Part shown: one piece after another, positions 36,119-46,075 of the stretch
Layout of the letters: each line of letters begins with the position of its first letter
Position numbering within the stretch: position 1 is the stretch's first letter
Assembly (NCBI GenBank): GCA_029001845.1
Contig: JAREWP010000100.1
Coordinates: 1-64,000, forward strand
From: Candidatus Magnetocorallium paracelense
GTDB taxonomy: Bacteria; Nitrospirota; Thermodesulfovibrionia; Thermodesulfovibrionales; Magnetobacteriaceae
Direction of reading: 5' to 3'
DNA length: 64,000 nt
Notes under the pieces: generated by a model
The model's input: the letters and a program-made list of their open reading frames with translations, nothing else
What the model was told of the DNA's origin: nothing
The model's database searches: none
Translations under genes and position numbers: made by a program

Positions 36119-36144
36119 GTAGGGGGCGACATTTGACCCCCTAC
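36119..36144. terminator. Hairpin terminator after leuA
   Basis: GTAGGGGG and CCCCCTAC form an eight-bp GC-rich stem with a ten-base loop, between leuA and the convergent small exported protein gene. Confidence 0.6.
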
Positions 36145-36170
36145 TATTGCATTCATTCCTACTATTACAT

Positions 36171-36488
36171 TCATTCGATTCTTGGCGAAACCGCTACATC
36201 TCTCTGCTCCCAATAAGTAGACACGCCGCCATCGGTATTAACGGGGATCTTGTCCGATAGTTTAGGAGAAATTACAACATTTTGCTTTTCCCAATACGCT
36301 TTATCAGATGAAAGACCGCCGTCAGTATTCACAGGCGTTTTTGCTGCCGTATTCGGTGAAACAACGACATTTCTATTGTTCCAATAGTCCGATGTGACAT
36401 CTTGTGCAATTGAAATAGCCGGTATTACCAGGAAAACAGATATGACTGTCAATAAACATAATAAAACTGTAGATTTGCTTTTAAGCAT
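36171..36488 (-). CDS. Exported small repeat protein (YW..R/QNVVVSP..PVNTDGG)
   Basis: A signal peptide (residues 1-29, ending ISIAQD) precedes three copies of a roughly 26-residue unit. The units read YWNNRNVVVSP, YWEKQNVVISP and YWEQRDVAVSP, and the first two close with K(T/I)PVNTDGG. The third is cut short at the C-terminus. The mature protein is about 75 residues and probably periplasmic or cell-surface. An AGGAGG site precedes the ATG. I know no family with this repeat. It is upstream of a phosphorelay kinase on the same strand but separated by its own leader. Confidence 0.75.
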   Translation of the reverse strand: MLKSKSTVLLCLLTVISVFLVIPAISIAQDVTSDYWNNRNVVVSPNTAAKTPVNTDGGLSSDKAYWEKQNVVISPKLSDKIPVNTDGGVSTYWEQRDVAVSPRIE

Positions 36489-36614
36489 AGGAACCTCCTT
36501 TTAAAGTCAATGCCTTTGACAATTCATTAAAGTCATTATTATAATAAAATCTTATAATTATAATTGTCAATAAATGGTATGTAAAATAGTCGTAAACATC
36601 AGTTGTAAAGGTAT

Positions 36615-39137
36615 TCACTCAACTCTTTTTAAAAGTCTCTCAATACTTTCCCCGGCTGCATCTGTAAGATAGTTTTCAAGGGCATCTTTAATTATTCCAA
36701 CGTCATCTGCAAAAGAGGTATCAGATAGTATTTTTTCTATTTCGAACGTAAGGTTTTGTGCTTCCGATATATCGTCTTCAATGAGCGCACTCATCTTCTG
36801 TAACAGGGATTTTATCCTCTTTCTATCGACTGTTGAGTCAAAATCTGCTTTCTTATTATTAGCGGTTTTTGTTCTGCCGTTGTGCTGCATGAATGTTTCA
36901 AGTCCTTTAAAGAGAATATTGGAGGCCCCTTTAAAGTTTTCAAAAACATCGCGGAGATTGTCGTACTCTTCCCCCTTGATCGCATTTTCAAGCTTTTGTG
37001 TGGCGAAAGATAAATCATCTGCCCCGATATTGGCCGATACGCCGATAACAGTGTGTATCGGTTCCAGCGCCGCCTTATAATCACCATAATCGACTGCTAT
37101 TTGTATTTCGCTTATCAGGGAAGATGCTGTTTTGTAAAATTTTGTAAGAACTCTTGTGTATACATCGCCGTTGTTACCCACTCTGGCAAGGCCGGATTTG
37201 ATTTTAATCCCAGGTAATTCTGAGAAGTTATCCGCTTTTGGCTCCTTATAATTATTCATTTTCTCTTCCAAAGAGTATAAACACGGTGCGGAATAGTCTC
37301 TCTTTTTATCTGTCCACTTTGTTATTACATTTAATAATGTGTCTGGAAATATGGGTTTTGAAATATGATCGTTCATGCCTGCGTCAAAACATTTATTTCT
37401 CTCCTTATCTAATGCATGAGCAGTCATTGCAATCACCGGAATATTATGGTCTAAAACTTGGGAAGAGCTGTCTCTGATTTGTTTTACAGCCTCATATCCA
37501 TCCATTACGGGCATTTGTATATCCATTAGAACCATATCGTAGCCCGGATTCGCCAGCTTCTCCAAGGCCTCTTTACCATTGGGCGATACATCGTAAGTGA
37601 ACCCGAAATTTTTCAAAATTTCGCAAATAATCGTTTGATTTACTTCATTGTCTTCGACAACAAGGAGATGAAGTTTATAATCGGCTTTTAATGGCGCAGA
37701 GCAAAAAAGAGGTTTTGTCGCTTCATTGTCAGGTGCCTTTTGAAAGGTTAGAGTAAATTTAAAAATGCTCCCTCCTTCGGGGCGGTTTTGAGCCGAAAGC
37801 TCTCCACCCATCATCTCTGTCAATTTCTTACTTATAGACAAACCAAGGCCGGCGCCTCCGTATAATCGCGTTGTCGACGGGTCCGCCTGTGTGAATGTGT
37901 TAAAGAGCGATTCGATTTTTTCGGGAGGAATGCCAATTCCTGTATCTGTAATAGTAAAACCAAGAGTTATGTCGTCCCCTTCCTCATTTAAGTTAGCGAC
38001 TTCAAGTTTAACTTCTCCCCTTTGGGTGAATTTGATAGCATTGCTTATAAGGTTTATCAATACCTGACGAAGCCTGACCGGATCACCCAATAGATTATGA
38101 AAAACGTTATCTTGAACTAGGCATGTATATACCAGGTTCTTGTTTTTTGCCTCCAGCGCATGGATATCGTTCACTTTAGTAATTTCTTCGATTAAATTAA
38201 AGAGAGTCTTTTCGGGAGATAGTTTTCCTGATTCAATTTTTGAAAAGTCCAGTATATCGTTTATTATAGCAAGTAGATCGATTGCAGAATTTTTCACGAT
38301 TTCACAGTAACGTGACTGCCTTGCATTAAGCTTTGTCTCTCCAAGAAGGCGGGTCATACCTATAATGGCGTTCATGGGAGTGCGTATTTCGTGGCTCATG
38401 TTTGCTAAAAAGAGACTCTTTGCCTTGTTCGCCTCTTCAGCCTCGTTTTTCGCCATTATCAAACTCTTTCTGGTATGTCTCAGGTCTTCTACTTTTTCCT
38501 GTAACTGTCTATTTTGGCGTGAGATAAACTTTGTCGATTCCTCTATTTTGTGTTCAAGATTGCGGTTGTGCATTAAAAGCTCTATTTGAAGAGCCGTATT
38601 ATCAAGGGCGTAGGTACACTCTTTCAGGATGATATAAAGAAGATTTAATCTCGATATAGTCATCGTTTGGGCGCTTTCTTCACTAATTCCGATAAACATG
38701 CCCCAAGTGTCGTTCTGTCCTGTCATTGCATGGAGGACTATTGAGTTATCGGATAGATTGGAGTCAACAATAACGGTCCGCTCCTGTTTCAAAGCCCATG
38801 CAAATTTTCCGGTATCGATCAGGTCATCGGCTATTTCGACGACTGAAGAGGACATTTCATTGGGATTACAAAAAGAGAGTTTAAAATCGAAATCCTGTTG
38901 AGTAAAAAAGGCGATGGCTTTAAATAAAATCAGATTCGGCAGGTCATTTAAAAAGAGTTTGATAATATCGACGGGCTGAAACTCCGGTATAACATTGTTT
39001 TCATAATTTATATGGGCGATTCGCATCATGTTGGCCCCTGTGTCCAGTGAGGATGCGTACCACTGATTTAGTTTTTCCAGCGCCTCGACTCGCTGCTCGA
39101 GGTAATGACACTTTTTTATCAGATCGTCTTTTGTCAA
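36615..39137 (-). CDS. Hybrid sensor histidine kinase (GAF-like, HisKA, HATPase, REC, HPt)
   Basis: The 840-residue protein has no membrane segment, so it is cytoplasmic. A GAF-like sensor (about residues 40-190) and a coiled coil lead to HisKA with the phospho-histidine in [11 protein letters not shown]. HATPase_c has DTGIGIP and [11 protein letters not shown] receiver (about 500-620) has its acceptor in [11 protein letters not shown]. The C-terminal HPt-like domain reads [13 protein letters not shown], where the usual lysine two residues or so after the histidine (HxxKG) is isoleucine, which may weaken function. It lies five bases after the HDOD gene, in a three-gene operon. Confidence 0.92.
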   Translation of the reverse strand: MTKDDLIKKCHYLEQRVEALEKLNQWYASSLDTGANMMRIAHINYENNVIPEFQPVDIIKLFLNDLPNLILFKAIAFFTQQDFDFKLSFCNPNEMSSSVVEIADDLIDTGKFAWALKQERTVIVDSNLSDNSIVLHAMTGQNDTWGMFIGISEESAQTMTISRLNLLYIILKECTYALDNTALQIELLMHNRNLEHKIEESTKFISRQNRQLQEKVEDLRHTRKSLIMAKNEAEEANKAKSLFLANMSHEIRTPMNAIIGMTRLLGETKLNARQSRYCEIVKNSAIDLLAIINDILDFSKIESGKLSPEKTLFNLIEEITKVNDIHALEAKNKNLVYTCLVQDNVFHNLLGDPVRLRQVLINLISNAIKFTQRGEVKLEVANLNEEGDDITLGFTITDTGIGIPPEKIESLFNTFTQADPSTTRLYGGAGLGLSISKKLTEMMGGELSAQNRPEGGSIFKFTLTFQKAPDNEATKPLFCSAPLKADYKLHLLVVEDNEVNQTIICEILKNFGFTYDVSPNGKEALEKLANPGYDMVLMDIQMPVMDGYEAVKQIRDSSSQVLDHNIPVIAMTAHALDKERNKCFDAGMNDHISKPIFPDTLLNVITKWTDKKRDYSAPCLYSLEEKMNNYKEPKADNFSELPGIKIKSGLARVGNNGDVYTRVLTKFYKTASSLISEIQIAVDYGDYKAALEPIHTVIGVSANIGADDLSFATQKLENAIKGEEYDNLRDVFENFKGASNILFKGLETFMQHNGRTKTANNKKADFDSTVDRKRIKSLLQKMSALIEDDISEAQNLTFEIEKILSDTSFADDVGIIKDALENYLTDAAGESIERLLKRVE

Positions 39138-39142
39138 TGGAA

Positions 39143-39991
39143 TTATACCTCAAGAAATATGGAAAGGGAATTCTTATACTGTTCCTCTATCTGTTGAACT
39201 ATCTCGGGTATTACTTTATCGTTTAGCTTCAGTTGATTCCACGAAGGATAGTCTATGCGTTGTACAAAAGTTTCTCCGCTGCTTCCCAGTCTCATACATG
39301 TAGCTATTATGTCGGCAATGTGAATAACCGATGTCTCCAGATTATAACTGCTAACGGATCCCGGCCTGTGGTGTTTGCCTGTTGTCGTCTGAATAGATGC
39401 AGGGAGCTTCCATCGAATAAACAACTCCCTTCCTATATCGCAGTGATTAAAACCCAGAACTTCCTCTTCTGCTTTGGTGAGGAGGATTTCACGATTTCTA
39501 CTGTATTGCATTACTTCTACGAATTTATCGGGCATCACGAGAAGGAGTACAAGACGCCCAATATCGTGGACCAGTCCGCTGACATAGTATGACTCGATAT
39601 TTTGCATCAGCATATAGCCGGCCAGTGTTCTTGCTGCAACGCCGGTTCCGATCGAATGTTTCCAGAAGGATTCCAGGTCTAAATAATCCTTTGGAACTCC
39701 ATTGAACTGCTTCATGATTAGAGTGGCCATTAGAAGCTCGCGAACCTGTTTTGTACCGATAATGGTCAAAGCCTTGGTAATGGTTGTCACATGGGAAGGG
39801 TAGCTGTAAAAGGCGCTGTTTGCAAGCATTAAAACCCTTGAGGCCAAACCCTGATCCTCTAAAATAAGAGAGCCTATCTGATCCAGGGAAATCGTAGGAT
39901 CATCTACCGCCCTATCGACTTTATAATAGATGTCGGGCATAGAGATGAGTGTGGAGACTTTATCGACTACAGATTCAACAGATGTTTTCAT
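39143..39991 (-). CDS. HDOD-domain signalling protein
   Basis: The 282-residue protein is almost entirely an HDOD domain, with LPDIYYKV-like entry (SMPDIYYKV), [10 protein letters not shown], then AGTLAGYM-type core [10 protein letters not shown] and the HD-like [17 protein letters not shown] proteins are HD-GYP relatives, mostly without phosphodiesterase activity, and act as scaffolds in signalling. Its start overlaps the stop of the preceding small gene by ATGA, and the hybrid kinase follows five bases later, so the three products probably work together. Confidence 0.92.
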   Translation of the reverse strand: MKTSVESVVDKVSTLISMPDIYYKVDRAVDDPTISLDQIGSLILEDQGLASRVLMLANSAFYSYPSHVTTITKALTIIGTKQVRELLMATLIMKQFNGVPKDYLDLESFWKHSIGTGVAARTLAGYMLMQNIESYYVSGLVHDIGRLVLLLVMPDKFVEVMQYSRNREILLTKAEEEVLGFNHCDIGRELFIRWKLPASIQTTTGKHHRPGSVSSYNLETSVIHIADIIATCMRLGSSGETFVQRIDYPSWNQLKLNDKVIPEIVQQIEEQYKNSLSIFLEV

Positions 39992-40323
39992 TTAGAATTT
40001 TTTTCAGCGATCTTTTGAACGCATATATTGAAAAGGAGATGCTCAAGAGGGCGTGTCAGTTTGTTGAATTTAAAAAGAAAGTCAGCCTTTTGTCTTGCTT
40101 TTCGATAAATATCGGGGTCGATAATGTCGGAGCTTGAGGGGGACTGATTATTGTCGATCGAGTCTTCAATGTCGATTAAATTTACACCCCATGTCTTAAG
40201 TATTCTGAGGTGGCGATGTGAAATCTCGACACCCTTATTCAGAAGTAAACGGTTTTTATGGTCAAAGACATCTTTTTTGACAATCATTCCGACCTTTATC
40301 TTATTGAGAGGTAAAATCGCCAT
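39988..40323 (-). CDS. Small protein resembling the DUF3391 N-terminal part of HD-GYP proteins
   Basis: The 111-residue product starts with LPLNKIKVGMIVKKDVFD, followed by GVEISHRHLRILKTWGVNLIDIE. This is like the small beta domain (KVGMxVxxDV) that precedes HD-GYP or HDOD domains in single-chain proteins. Here it is a separate gene, overlapping the HDOD gene by four bases. It may therefore be a split partner for the HDOD protein. It is the first gene of the operon and lies just below the repeat at 40376. Confidence 0.8.
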   Translation of the reverse strand: MAILPLNKIKVGMIVKKDVFDHKNRLLLNKGVEISHRHLRILKTWGVNLIDIEDSIDNNQSPSSSDIIDPDIYRKARQKADFLFKFNKLTRPLEHLLFNICVQKIAEKNSK

Positions 40324-40375
40324 TGTTATTCATTATTTAAAAACAGCCGTCAGCTGTCAGCGTTCAGCTATGGAA

Positions 40376-40538
40376 AATAATAACTAAAAAAAGCAGTCAG
40401 CTATCAGCCTTCAGCAAAAGAAAGTATTGATCTTATGCCAATGAGCAGCTTCACCTTACGGGTGAATGTATTTAGAACTGTAAGTGTTGCAATTTAAAAG
40501 TTGATAGCTGATGGCTGACAGCTAAATGCTTTATTATG
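40376..40538. repeat. AGCTGA-ended dispersed repeat, copy B (inverted)
   Basis: Its reverse complement follows copy A (16873-17037) from end to end, including the central TCACCCGTAAGGTGA. More AGCTGTCAGC words lie just outside at 40345. It sits between the small DUF3391-like gene and the response-regulator kinase. Confidence 0.8.
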
Positions 40539-40549
40539 ATGATGGAAAA

Positions 40550-41749
40550 CTAACTTTTTATAGGAAGTTCTATTGTTACGGTTGTGCCTTTGTTTTGTTT
40601 GCTGTCTATATGAACCTGCCCGTGATGTTTCTGAATTGTCTGCTCGGCAATTGTCAGACCAATGCCTGTTCCGGAGCCTACAGGTTTCGTTGTAAAAAAG
40701 GGGTGAAATACTCTGCATATGTTTTCCGGTTCTATTCCTACACCGTTGTCAGTTATAACGACAGTAATGGCGCTATTCTTCTCATTAAAGGAAGTTTTTA
40801 TTTCAATTGTTCCATTATTATCGCAGGCGTCGATGGAGTTGTTGATTATTTGGAAAATCGCCTGTTTGATTTCGCTGGGACTGCACTCTAAAAGAGGCAG
40901 AGCCGCATAGTCTTTAGTGAATTGTACATCGCAGTTATTATGTAAGCTCATTGTCAATCTAATAGATTCATCAATGCAACTGTTTAGATCCACTCTGTTG
41001 ACAGGTTCTTTATCTATGCCTGAAAAGTTTTTCAGGTCGTTTATTATGTTGCTTATCCTTTTAATGGTTCGTTTGATTCTTTCTATCTTTCTATCGCCGG
41101 AATCTTTAAGACGATCATAATTAATCGTTTTAAGGTGTTCTTCATAAGCCTTCAGAAACGGTGAAGAGTCACATTTTTCATTTACATAGGTAATTGCACT
41201 GACAGAGGTTTTTAAGTCTTTTACCAACGATGAAAGAGTGCTTTGGATGATGCCCAAGGGTGTGTTGATTTCATGGGCAATGCCGGCGGCCAGAGAGTTT
41301 ATTGCCGATGTTCTGTCCATTTCTATACGCAGCAAATCCTTTTCCCGTAACTGATCGTGATATTTTTTGAGGTTAAGGTATGCTCTGACTCTTGCTCTGA
41401 CTATTTCAATGGAGAAAGGCTTTCTAATGTAGTCGACTGCTCCCAGTGTCAACCCTTTTTCTTCGGCCTTGTCTTCATTACTGTATGTTACAAATATAAC
41501 GGGAATGTTTTTTGTTACTTCCTTCTCTTTTAGTTTTGTTAGTACTTCATAACCGTCCATTTCAGGCATTGTAATATCCAGGAGAATCAGGTCGGGCGGA
41601 TTTGATGATGAGGCAATTTCCAAGGCTTTGGCGCCGTTGAGGGCTGCAACGATTTTGTATTCCGATTTCAGGGCATTGGCCAGAATGTCCACATTTTCAG
41701 TGCTGTCGTCAACTATAAGAATTCTGTCTGTCTTGTCTGCAGGTTTCAT
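40550..41749 (-). CDS. Response regulator fused to a histidine kinase (REC-HisKA-HATPase)
   Basis: An N-terminal receiver (about residues 8-125, acceptor D in LLDITMPEMDG) is followed by a short helix. HisKA has the histidine in LAAGIAHEINTP, and HATPase_c has DNGVGIEPENI and GSGTGIGLTIAEQTI. There is no membrane segment. Such REC-HK proteins usually receive phosphate from another kinase and pass it on. It precedes the HDOD operon on the same strand, separated by the repeat at 40376, so it may have its own transcript. Confidence 0.93.
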   Translation of the reverse strand: MKPADKTDRILIVDDSTENVDILANALKSEYKIVAALNGAKALEIASSSNPPDLILLDITMPEMDGYEVLTKLKEKEVTKNIPVIFVTYSNEDKAEEKGLTLGAVDYIRKPFSIEIVRARVRAYLNLKKYHDQLREKDLLRIEMDRTSAINSLAAGIAHEINTPLGIIQSTLSSLVKDLKTSVSAITYVNEKCDSSPFLKAYEEHLKTINYDRLKDSGDRKIERIKRTIKRISNIINDLKNFSGIDKEPVNRVDLNSCIDESIRLTMSLHNNCDVQFTKDYAALPLLECSPSEIKQAIFQIINNSIDACDNNGTIEIKTSFNEKNSAITVVITDNGVGIEPENICRVFHPFFTTKPVGSGTGIGLTIAEQTIQKHHGQVHIDSKQNKGTTVTIELPIKS

Positions 41750-42061
41750 TTTTACTTATCTCCCGAGCATATTGATATGGTTCGAATTATTTTTTCAGAC
41801 ATAATATCTGTCATGCTGCATAAAGAATTCTCCAAAGCGATATTACAGTACAGGCCGTAATCGGAATTCTCAGATAGAGAAACAGTTCAATATATGTTGT
41901 TTAAATCAGCGCCGGATTCAGGTCAGTTTTAAAAAACAGAAAATATTTACAATAGCGAAATGAACTATAATATAACAAAATAATGGATGGATGCGCAATG
42001 ATAGAATAGTTGTGTTATTACCAATACCTTTGCCTCAGCTTCTGAGAATGCCTTATGCCGG

Positions 42062-42424
42062 TCAAGGCATTTTTATCTTTAAATCATAACTGCCAATACC
42101 TGCTTTATCGGCAATGCCTTGAGACCAAAGGAGATCCATTGCCTTTTTCCTTTCGCTTTCGGGGATCATTAAAATTAACCGAGCGCCGAGAGTTGTCTTT
42201 TTTTTCCATTCAGCGGCCTTTTCGGGGGATATAGTGTTCGTTGTTTCAACTTCCATTATTCCCATTACGAGACCGTGATTTTTAAGGATAAGGTCAGGAT
42301 AGGAGCCGTTAAATTCATTTGTCTCCTCACCGTCGTAGTTTATGCTGATCTCGGAGTAGTCTTTGGACAAGCGTTTCCTGAGATAATCGATCAACCAGTC
42401 GTGAAATATATTTTCCGATTTCAT
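42062..42424 (-). CDS. Small PD-(D/E)XK-like protein
   Basis: The 120-residue protein has GSYPDLILKN followed by GIMEVETTNT, the order of a PD-(D/E)XK nuclease core, but with E-V-E in place of the usual (D/E)-x-K, so catalysis is doubtful. The N-terminus is a basic helix (LIDYLRKRLS). It may be an endonuclease relic or a DNA-binding relative. A GGAGAGGAAATG sequence gives its ribosome-binding site. The 300 bases between it and the kinase gene at 41749 contain nothing I recognise. Confidence 0.6.
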   Translation of the reverse strand: MKSENIFHDWLIDYLRKRLSKDYSEISINYDGEETNEFNGSYPDLILKNHGLVMGIMEVETTNTISPEKAAEWKKKTTLGARLILMIPESERKKAMDLLWSQGIADKAGIGSYDLKIKMP

Positions 42425-42514
42425 TTCCTCTCCTTATTTTATATAGATCAGGTTCACACATGCTTATCATGTGTATCCTGTCAAATTTATTACAACTAAT
42501 AGTAAATGTTCCCT

Positions 42515-43207
42515 TCACATCAAACCCTTTTCAAAGAAACTCAGGTAGTTGTCTTTTGTTATTATCAGATGGTCTCGAATTATGATTCCGAGACTTTCGC
42601 CTGCCGTTTTAAGCTGTTTTGTCAGTTCAATATCCTGTTTGGAAGGAGTGAGGTTACCACCGGGGTGGTTATGTATTAGTATTATAAAAAGCGCTTTAAT
42701 ACGCAGGGCCTTTTCAAAAACTTTTCTTGGATATACCGTTGTCTGATTTATCGTTCCCTCACTGATAACGGCTTCGCCCAATACTTCATTGTTCGTGTTT
42801 AAATAAATCGCAAGAAATAATTCGTCACTCTTTGCTCCTATAAATCCTCTCAGGTAATCGACAATATCCTTTGGACTTACTACTCTTTTCCTTTTAATAT
42901 CCCTCTCTCTGAGATAGAGGACGCCAAAATCCTTTACAAGCTTAATCAAAAGGGCGGAACGTTCTCCTATGCCTTTTACCTGCTTTAAATCATCAATGTC
43001 AGAGTCCAGCACACTTTGAATATTCCCGAAACAATTCAGCAATTCCTTTGCCAGGGGCTTTACATCCTTTCTCGGAATCGTGTGCATAAGCAACAGTTCA
43101 AGCGCTTCATAATCATTGAGAGAATCGATACCTGTTTTTGAATACCTCTCTATGAGTCTTTTTCTGTGTCCCGTATAATGCGGCGCTGGATTGTCTTTTT
43201 TATTCAT
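42515..43207 (-). CDS. radC: DNA repair/JAMM-type protein RadC
   Basis: The start at ATG 43207 (MNKKDNPAPHYTGHRKRL) is typical of RadC. The N-terminal helix-hairpin-helix region (VKGIGERSALLIK) is followed by the C-terminal JAMM-like domain with HNHPGG and S-x7-D (LTPSKQD), the metal-binding pattern. Length (230) is normal. RadC function is unsettled; a role in DNA repair has been questioned. It is encoded 90 bases upstream of the PD-(D/E)XK-like gene on the same strand. Confidence 0.93.
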   Translation of the reverse strand: MNKKDNPAPHYTGHRKRLIERYSKTGIDSLNDYEALELLLMHTIPRKDVKPLAKELLNCFGNIQSVLDSDIDDLKQVKGIGERSALLIKLVKDFGVLYLRERDIKRKRVVSPKDIVDYLRGFIGAKSDELFLAIYLNTNNEVLGEAVISEGTINQTTVYPRKVFEKALRIKALFIILIHNHPGGNLTPSKQDIELTKQLKTAGESLGIIIRDHLIITKDNYLSFFEKGLM

Positions 43208-43225
43208 TACCAATAAAAATAACAC

Positions 43226-43719
43226 ATGAATCTGCTAAATGACAATATAAGCAAATTGTAAAAGGGTAGGCTTAAGGCTACAGGTGCAAGGCGCTGAGAT
43301 GTATTTTTCTTATGCCAAATGCCTTTTGTTTGGATATAGGATAAAATTAGGTTTGTTCTGTTATAAAAACCCAATTAAAATAGCCGGAGTTAAATTTACA
43401 TACGATTCAAACCCAAACATGAACAGCCGACCAGCTCAAAAAAATCCATCCGAAGGGCGTTAACTTGAGATTTCGTTGCAAATTATGTTATATTTTGCAC
43501 TTCACAGGGCTTGAATATCGTTTTTTCATCCAGCGACGAGTACACAGGTTATAATGATTTTAAGTGAACTCTGATCTCATATTATTTAATTTTCTTATCT
43601 GGGGCTGTTTCATTTATATTCTTGCCTGAAAACTCTTCAGAAACTACCGTTTACAAGAGACCTTTGAAATCTAAAATCCGCAATCTAAAATTTAAATTAT
43701 TTTTTAAGGAGGTACTATC
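43226..43719. other. Intergenic region upstream of ahcY
   Basis: About 490 bases without a gene. It contains a short repeat (AAATCTAAAATCCGCAATCTAAAATTT near 43667) and AT-rich DNA that must hold the ahcY promoter. I looked for the SAH riboswitch core and did not see it. Confidence 0.5.
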
Positions 43720-45144
43720 ATGACTACAGCAGTAGCTGAAACAGGGGATTATAAGGTAGCCGATATTACTTTGGCTGAATGGGGAAGGAAGGAGATTGAA
43801 ATCGCTGAGCAGGAAATGCCCGGTTTAATGGCTGTCAGAGAGAAATACTCTGCTGAAAAGCCTTTAAAGGGAGTAAGAGTTTCCGGTTCCCTTCATATGA
43901 CAATTCAGACTGCAGTACTTATTGAAACACTCGTTGCGCTTGGCGCCGATGTCAGGTGGGCGAGTTGTAATATTTTTTCTACACAAGATCATGCCGCGGC
44001 AGCCATAGCGGCAGCAGGGGTGCCTGTTTTTGCATGGAAGGGCGAAACCCTGGAGGAGTATTGGTGGTGTACCGAAAGGGCGCTGACTTTTCCCGGTGAT
44101 CTCGGGCCTCAGTTAATTGTAGATGACGGCGGAGATGCAACGTTATTGATTCATCGCGGTTTTGAAGCTGAAAAGAATTCTGCTATACTTGATGAGCCAA
44201 CTGACAACAAAGAACTCCAGGTTATCAATAACCTCTTAAAATCACTGCTTAATGAAAATAATCAAAAATGGCATAATACCGTAAAAGAGTGGAAGGGAGT
44301 AAGTGAAGAGACCACAACCGGCGTGCACAGACTCTATGAAATGATGAATAACGGCACTTTGCTGATTCCTGCGATAAATGTTAATGATTCCGTGACAAAA
44401 TCGAAGTTTGATAACCTTTATGGTTGCAGGGAATCTCTGGCTGACGGAATCAAAAGGGCTACCGATGTAATGCTTGCCGGAAAGGTCGCCGTTGTATGCG
44501 GTTATGGAGATGTCGGTAAGGGGTGCGCAACGTCGTTAAAGGAATACGGCTCCAGAGTAATCGTAACCGAGATCGATCCTATCTGCGCTCTTCAGGCTGC
44601 AATGGAGGGATTTGAGGTAGCCACTGTAGAGGATACCCTTGGCAAGGGAGATATTTATGTAACGACAACAGGGAACAAAGATATCATCAGAATCGAACAT
44701 ATGGCGAAAATGAAGGACCAGGCGATTGTTTGTAATATTGGTCATTTTGACAATGAAATAGAGGTGCATAAGTTAAACGATTACCCCGGTATCAAAATGA
44801 TCAATATCAAACCTCAGGTAGATAAATATATTTTTCCCGAAGGACATGCCATTTTTCTGCTGGCCGAAGGCAGACTGGTTAATCTTGGCTGTGCAACGGG
44901 GCATCCCTCGTTTGTTATGTCAAACAGCTTCACCAATCAGACTCTTGCGCAAATAGATCTTTGGAAAAACAAAGATGTATATGAAAAAAAGGTTTACAGA
45001 CTCAGTAAGAAGCTCGATGAAGAGGTCGCCAGACTCCATCTTGAAAAAATCGGAGTTACGCTCACAAAACTTACAAAAGATCAGGCCGATTATATAGGCG
45101 TACCTGTTGAAGGGCCATATAAACCCGAGCACTACAGATATTAG
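43720..45144 (+). CDS. ahcY: Adenosylhomocysteinase
   Basis: The 474-residue enzyme hydrolyses S-adenosylhomocysteine to adenosine and homocysteine, recycling the product of SAM-dependent methylation. Visible features are [13 protein letters not shown] near the N-terminus, [15 protein letters not shown], the NAD-binding [10 protein letters not shown], and NIGHFDNEI. The C-terminus ends PYKPEHYRY, the canonical KPxHYRY tail. AAGGAGG lies eight bases before the ATG. It is monocistronic; a CACGAAG palindrome follows the stop by about 50 bases and may end the transcript. Confidence 0.97.
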   Translation: MTTAVAETGDYKVADITLAEWGRKEIEIAEQEMPGLMAVREKYSAEKPLKGVRVSGSLHMTIQTAVLIETLVALGADVRWASCNIFSTQDHAAAAIAAAGVPVFAWKGETLEEYWWCTERALTFPGDLGPQLIVDDGGDATLLIHRGFEAEKNSAILDEPTDNKELQVINNLLKSLLNENNQKWHNTVKEWKGVSEETTTGVHRLYEMMNNGTLLIPAINVNDSVTKSKFDNLYGCRESLADGIKRATDVMLAGKVAVVCGYGDVGKGCATSLKEYGSRVIVTEIDPICALQAAMEGFEVATVEDTLGKGDIYVTTTGNKDIIRIEHMAKMKDQAIVCNIGHFDNEIEVHKLNDYPGIKMINIKPQVDKYIFPEGHAIFLLAEGRLVNLGCATGHPSFVMSNSFTNQTLAQIDLWKNKDVYEKKVYRLSKKLDEEVARLHLEKIGVTLTKLTKDQADYIGVPVEGPYKPEHYRY

Positions 45145-45195
45145 TGCAGGATGGGATGAGTTTGCTCTGAAAACATGCCGGAAATGACTTAATTT

Positions 45196-45268
45196 AACCA
45201 CGAAGATCACGAAGCACACGAAGTTTTATAATATTTTTTTCTTCGTGATCTTCGTGATCTTCGTGGTT
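45196..45268. repeat. CACGAAG palindromic repeat, copy 2
   Basis: AACCACGAAGATCACGAAG pairs with CTTCGTGATCTTCGTGGTT around a T-rich loop. The stem is long and followed by AAAAA. It may serve as a terminator for ahcY. Confidence 0.75.
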
Positions 45269-45442
45269 AAAAAACTTAGTTCTTTCTTTATTACAAATTT
45301 CATGCTTTGTGGTAATCCCTCCGGATTTAGAGCGTTTGCTCCCTAAAGTCAGTGCGTATGCCCCCTTTCCCTCTTTAAAATTCTAATCCCCGGCCTGAGG
45401 AAACTATGATAAAGCAGGGTTTTAAATCACATATTTTTTCAG

Positions 45443-46075
45443 ATGAAAAACGTAGCGATAACCACGATTATTAATGCTCTCAGGAAAAAGTATCCTGCCC
45501 CGCGTACTGCTTTACATTATTCAACACCATTCGAACTGCTTGTCGCTACCATACTTTCCGCACAGTGTGCGGACGAACGGGTAAACAAAGTGACGGAAGA
45601 GTTGTTCGTTAAATATCCTTCCGTTAATGACCTTGCAAATGTAGCTCAAGAAGCCCTGGAAGAGGATATCAGGTCTACCGGATTTTTTAAGAACAAATCA
45701 AAGGCGATAATCGGAACTGCGAACATGTTAATAGACAAATATAGTGGAAAAATGCCCGATACTCTCGAAGAGCTTATAAAACTTCCCGGTGTAGGTCGAA
45801 AAACCGCCAGTGTGGTTCTTTCCTGCGCCTTTGGTATCCCCGCCATCGCTGTAGACACCCATGTTTTGAGAGTGAGCAACAGAGTGGGGCTTGTTGCGTC
45901 AAAGAACCCGGATAAGGTGGAAATGAGGTTACGTGAACTGATTTCTCAGGATGACTGGATATTTTACAGCCTCTCAATTATTCTTCACGGAAGGGAGACC
46001 TGTAAGGCCGGAAAACCGAGATGTGCAGAGTGTGTATTATTCAGTCCCTGCATGTGGCATGACAAGAATAAATGA
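45443..46075 (+). CDS. nth: Endonuclease III
   Basis: The helix-hairpin-helix LPGVGRKTAS carries the catalytic Lys120, and the catalytic Asp138 is in VDTHVLRVSNR, the same numbering as in the E. coli enzyme. The C-terminal [4Fe-4S] loop has cysteines in CKAGKPRCAECVLFSPC. It removes oxidised pyrimidines from DNA as a glycosylase/lyase. Its stop overlaps the birA start (ATGA). Confidence 0.96.
   Translation: MKNVAITTIINALRKKYPAPRTALHYSTPFELLVATILSAQCADERVNKVTEELFVKYPSVNDLANVAQEALEEDIRSTGFFKNKSKAIIGTANMLIDKYSGKMPDTLEELIKLPGVGRKTASVVLSCAFGIPAIAVDTHVLRVSNRVGLVASKNPDKVEMRLRELISQDDWIFYSLSIILHGRETCKAGKPRCAECVLFSPCMWHDKNK

Noticed and set aside
43226-43719. SAH riboswitch before ahcY
   Set aside because: I looked for its conserved core and did not find it; the leader is AT-rich with only a short dispersed repeat.
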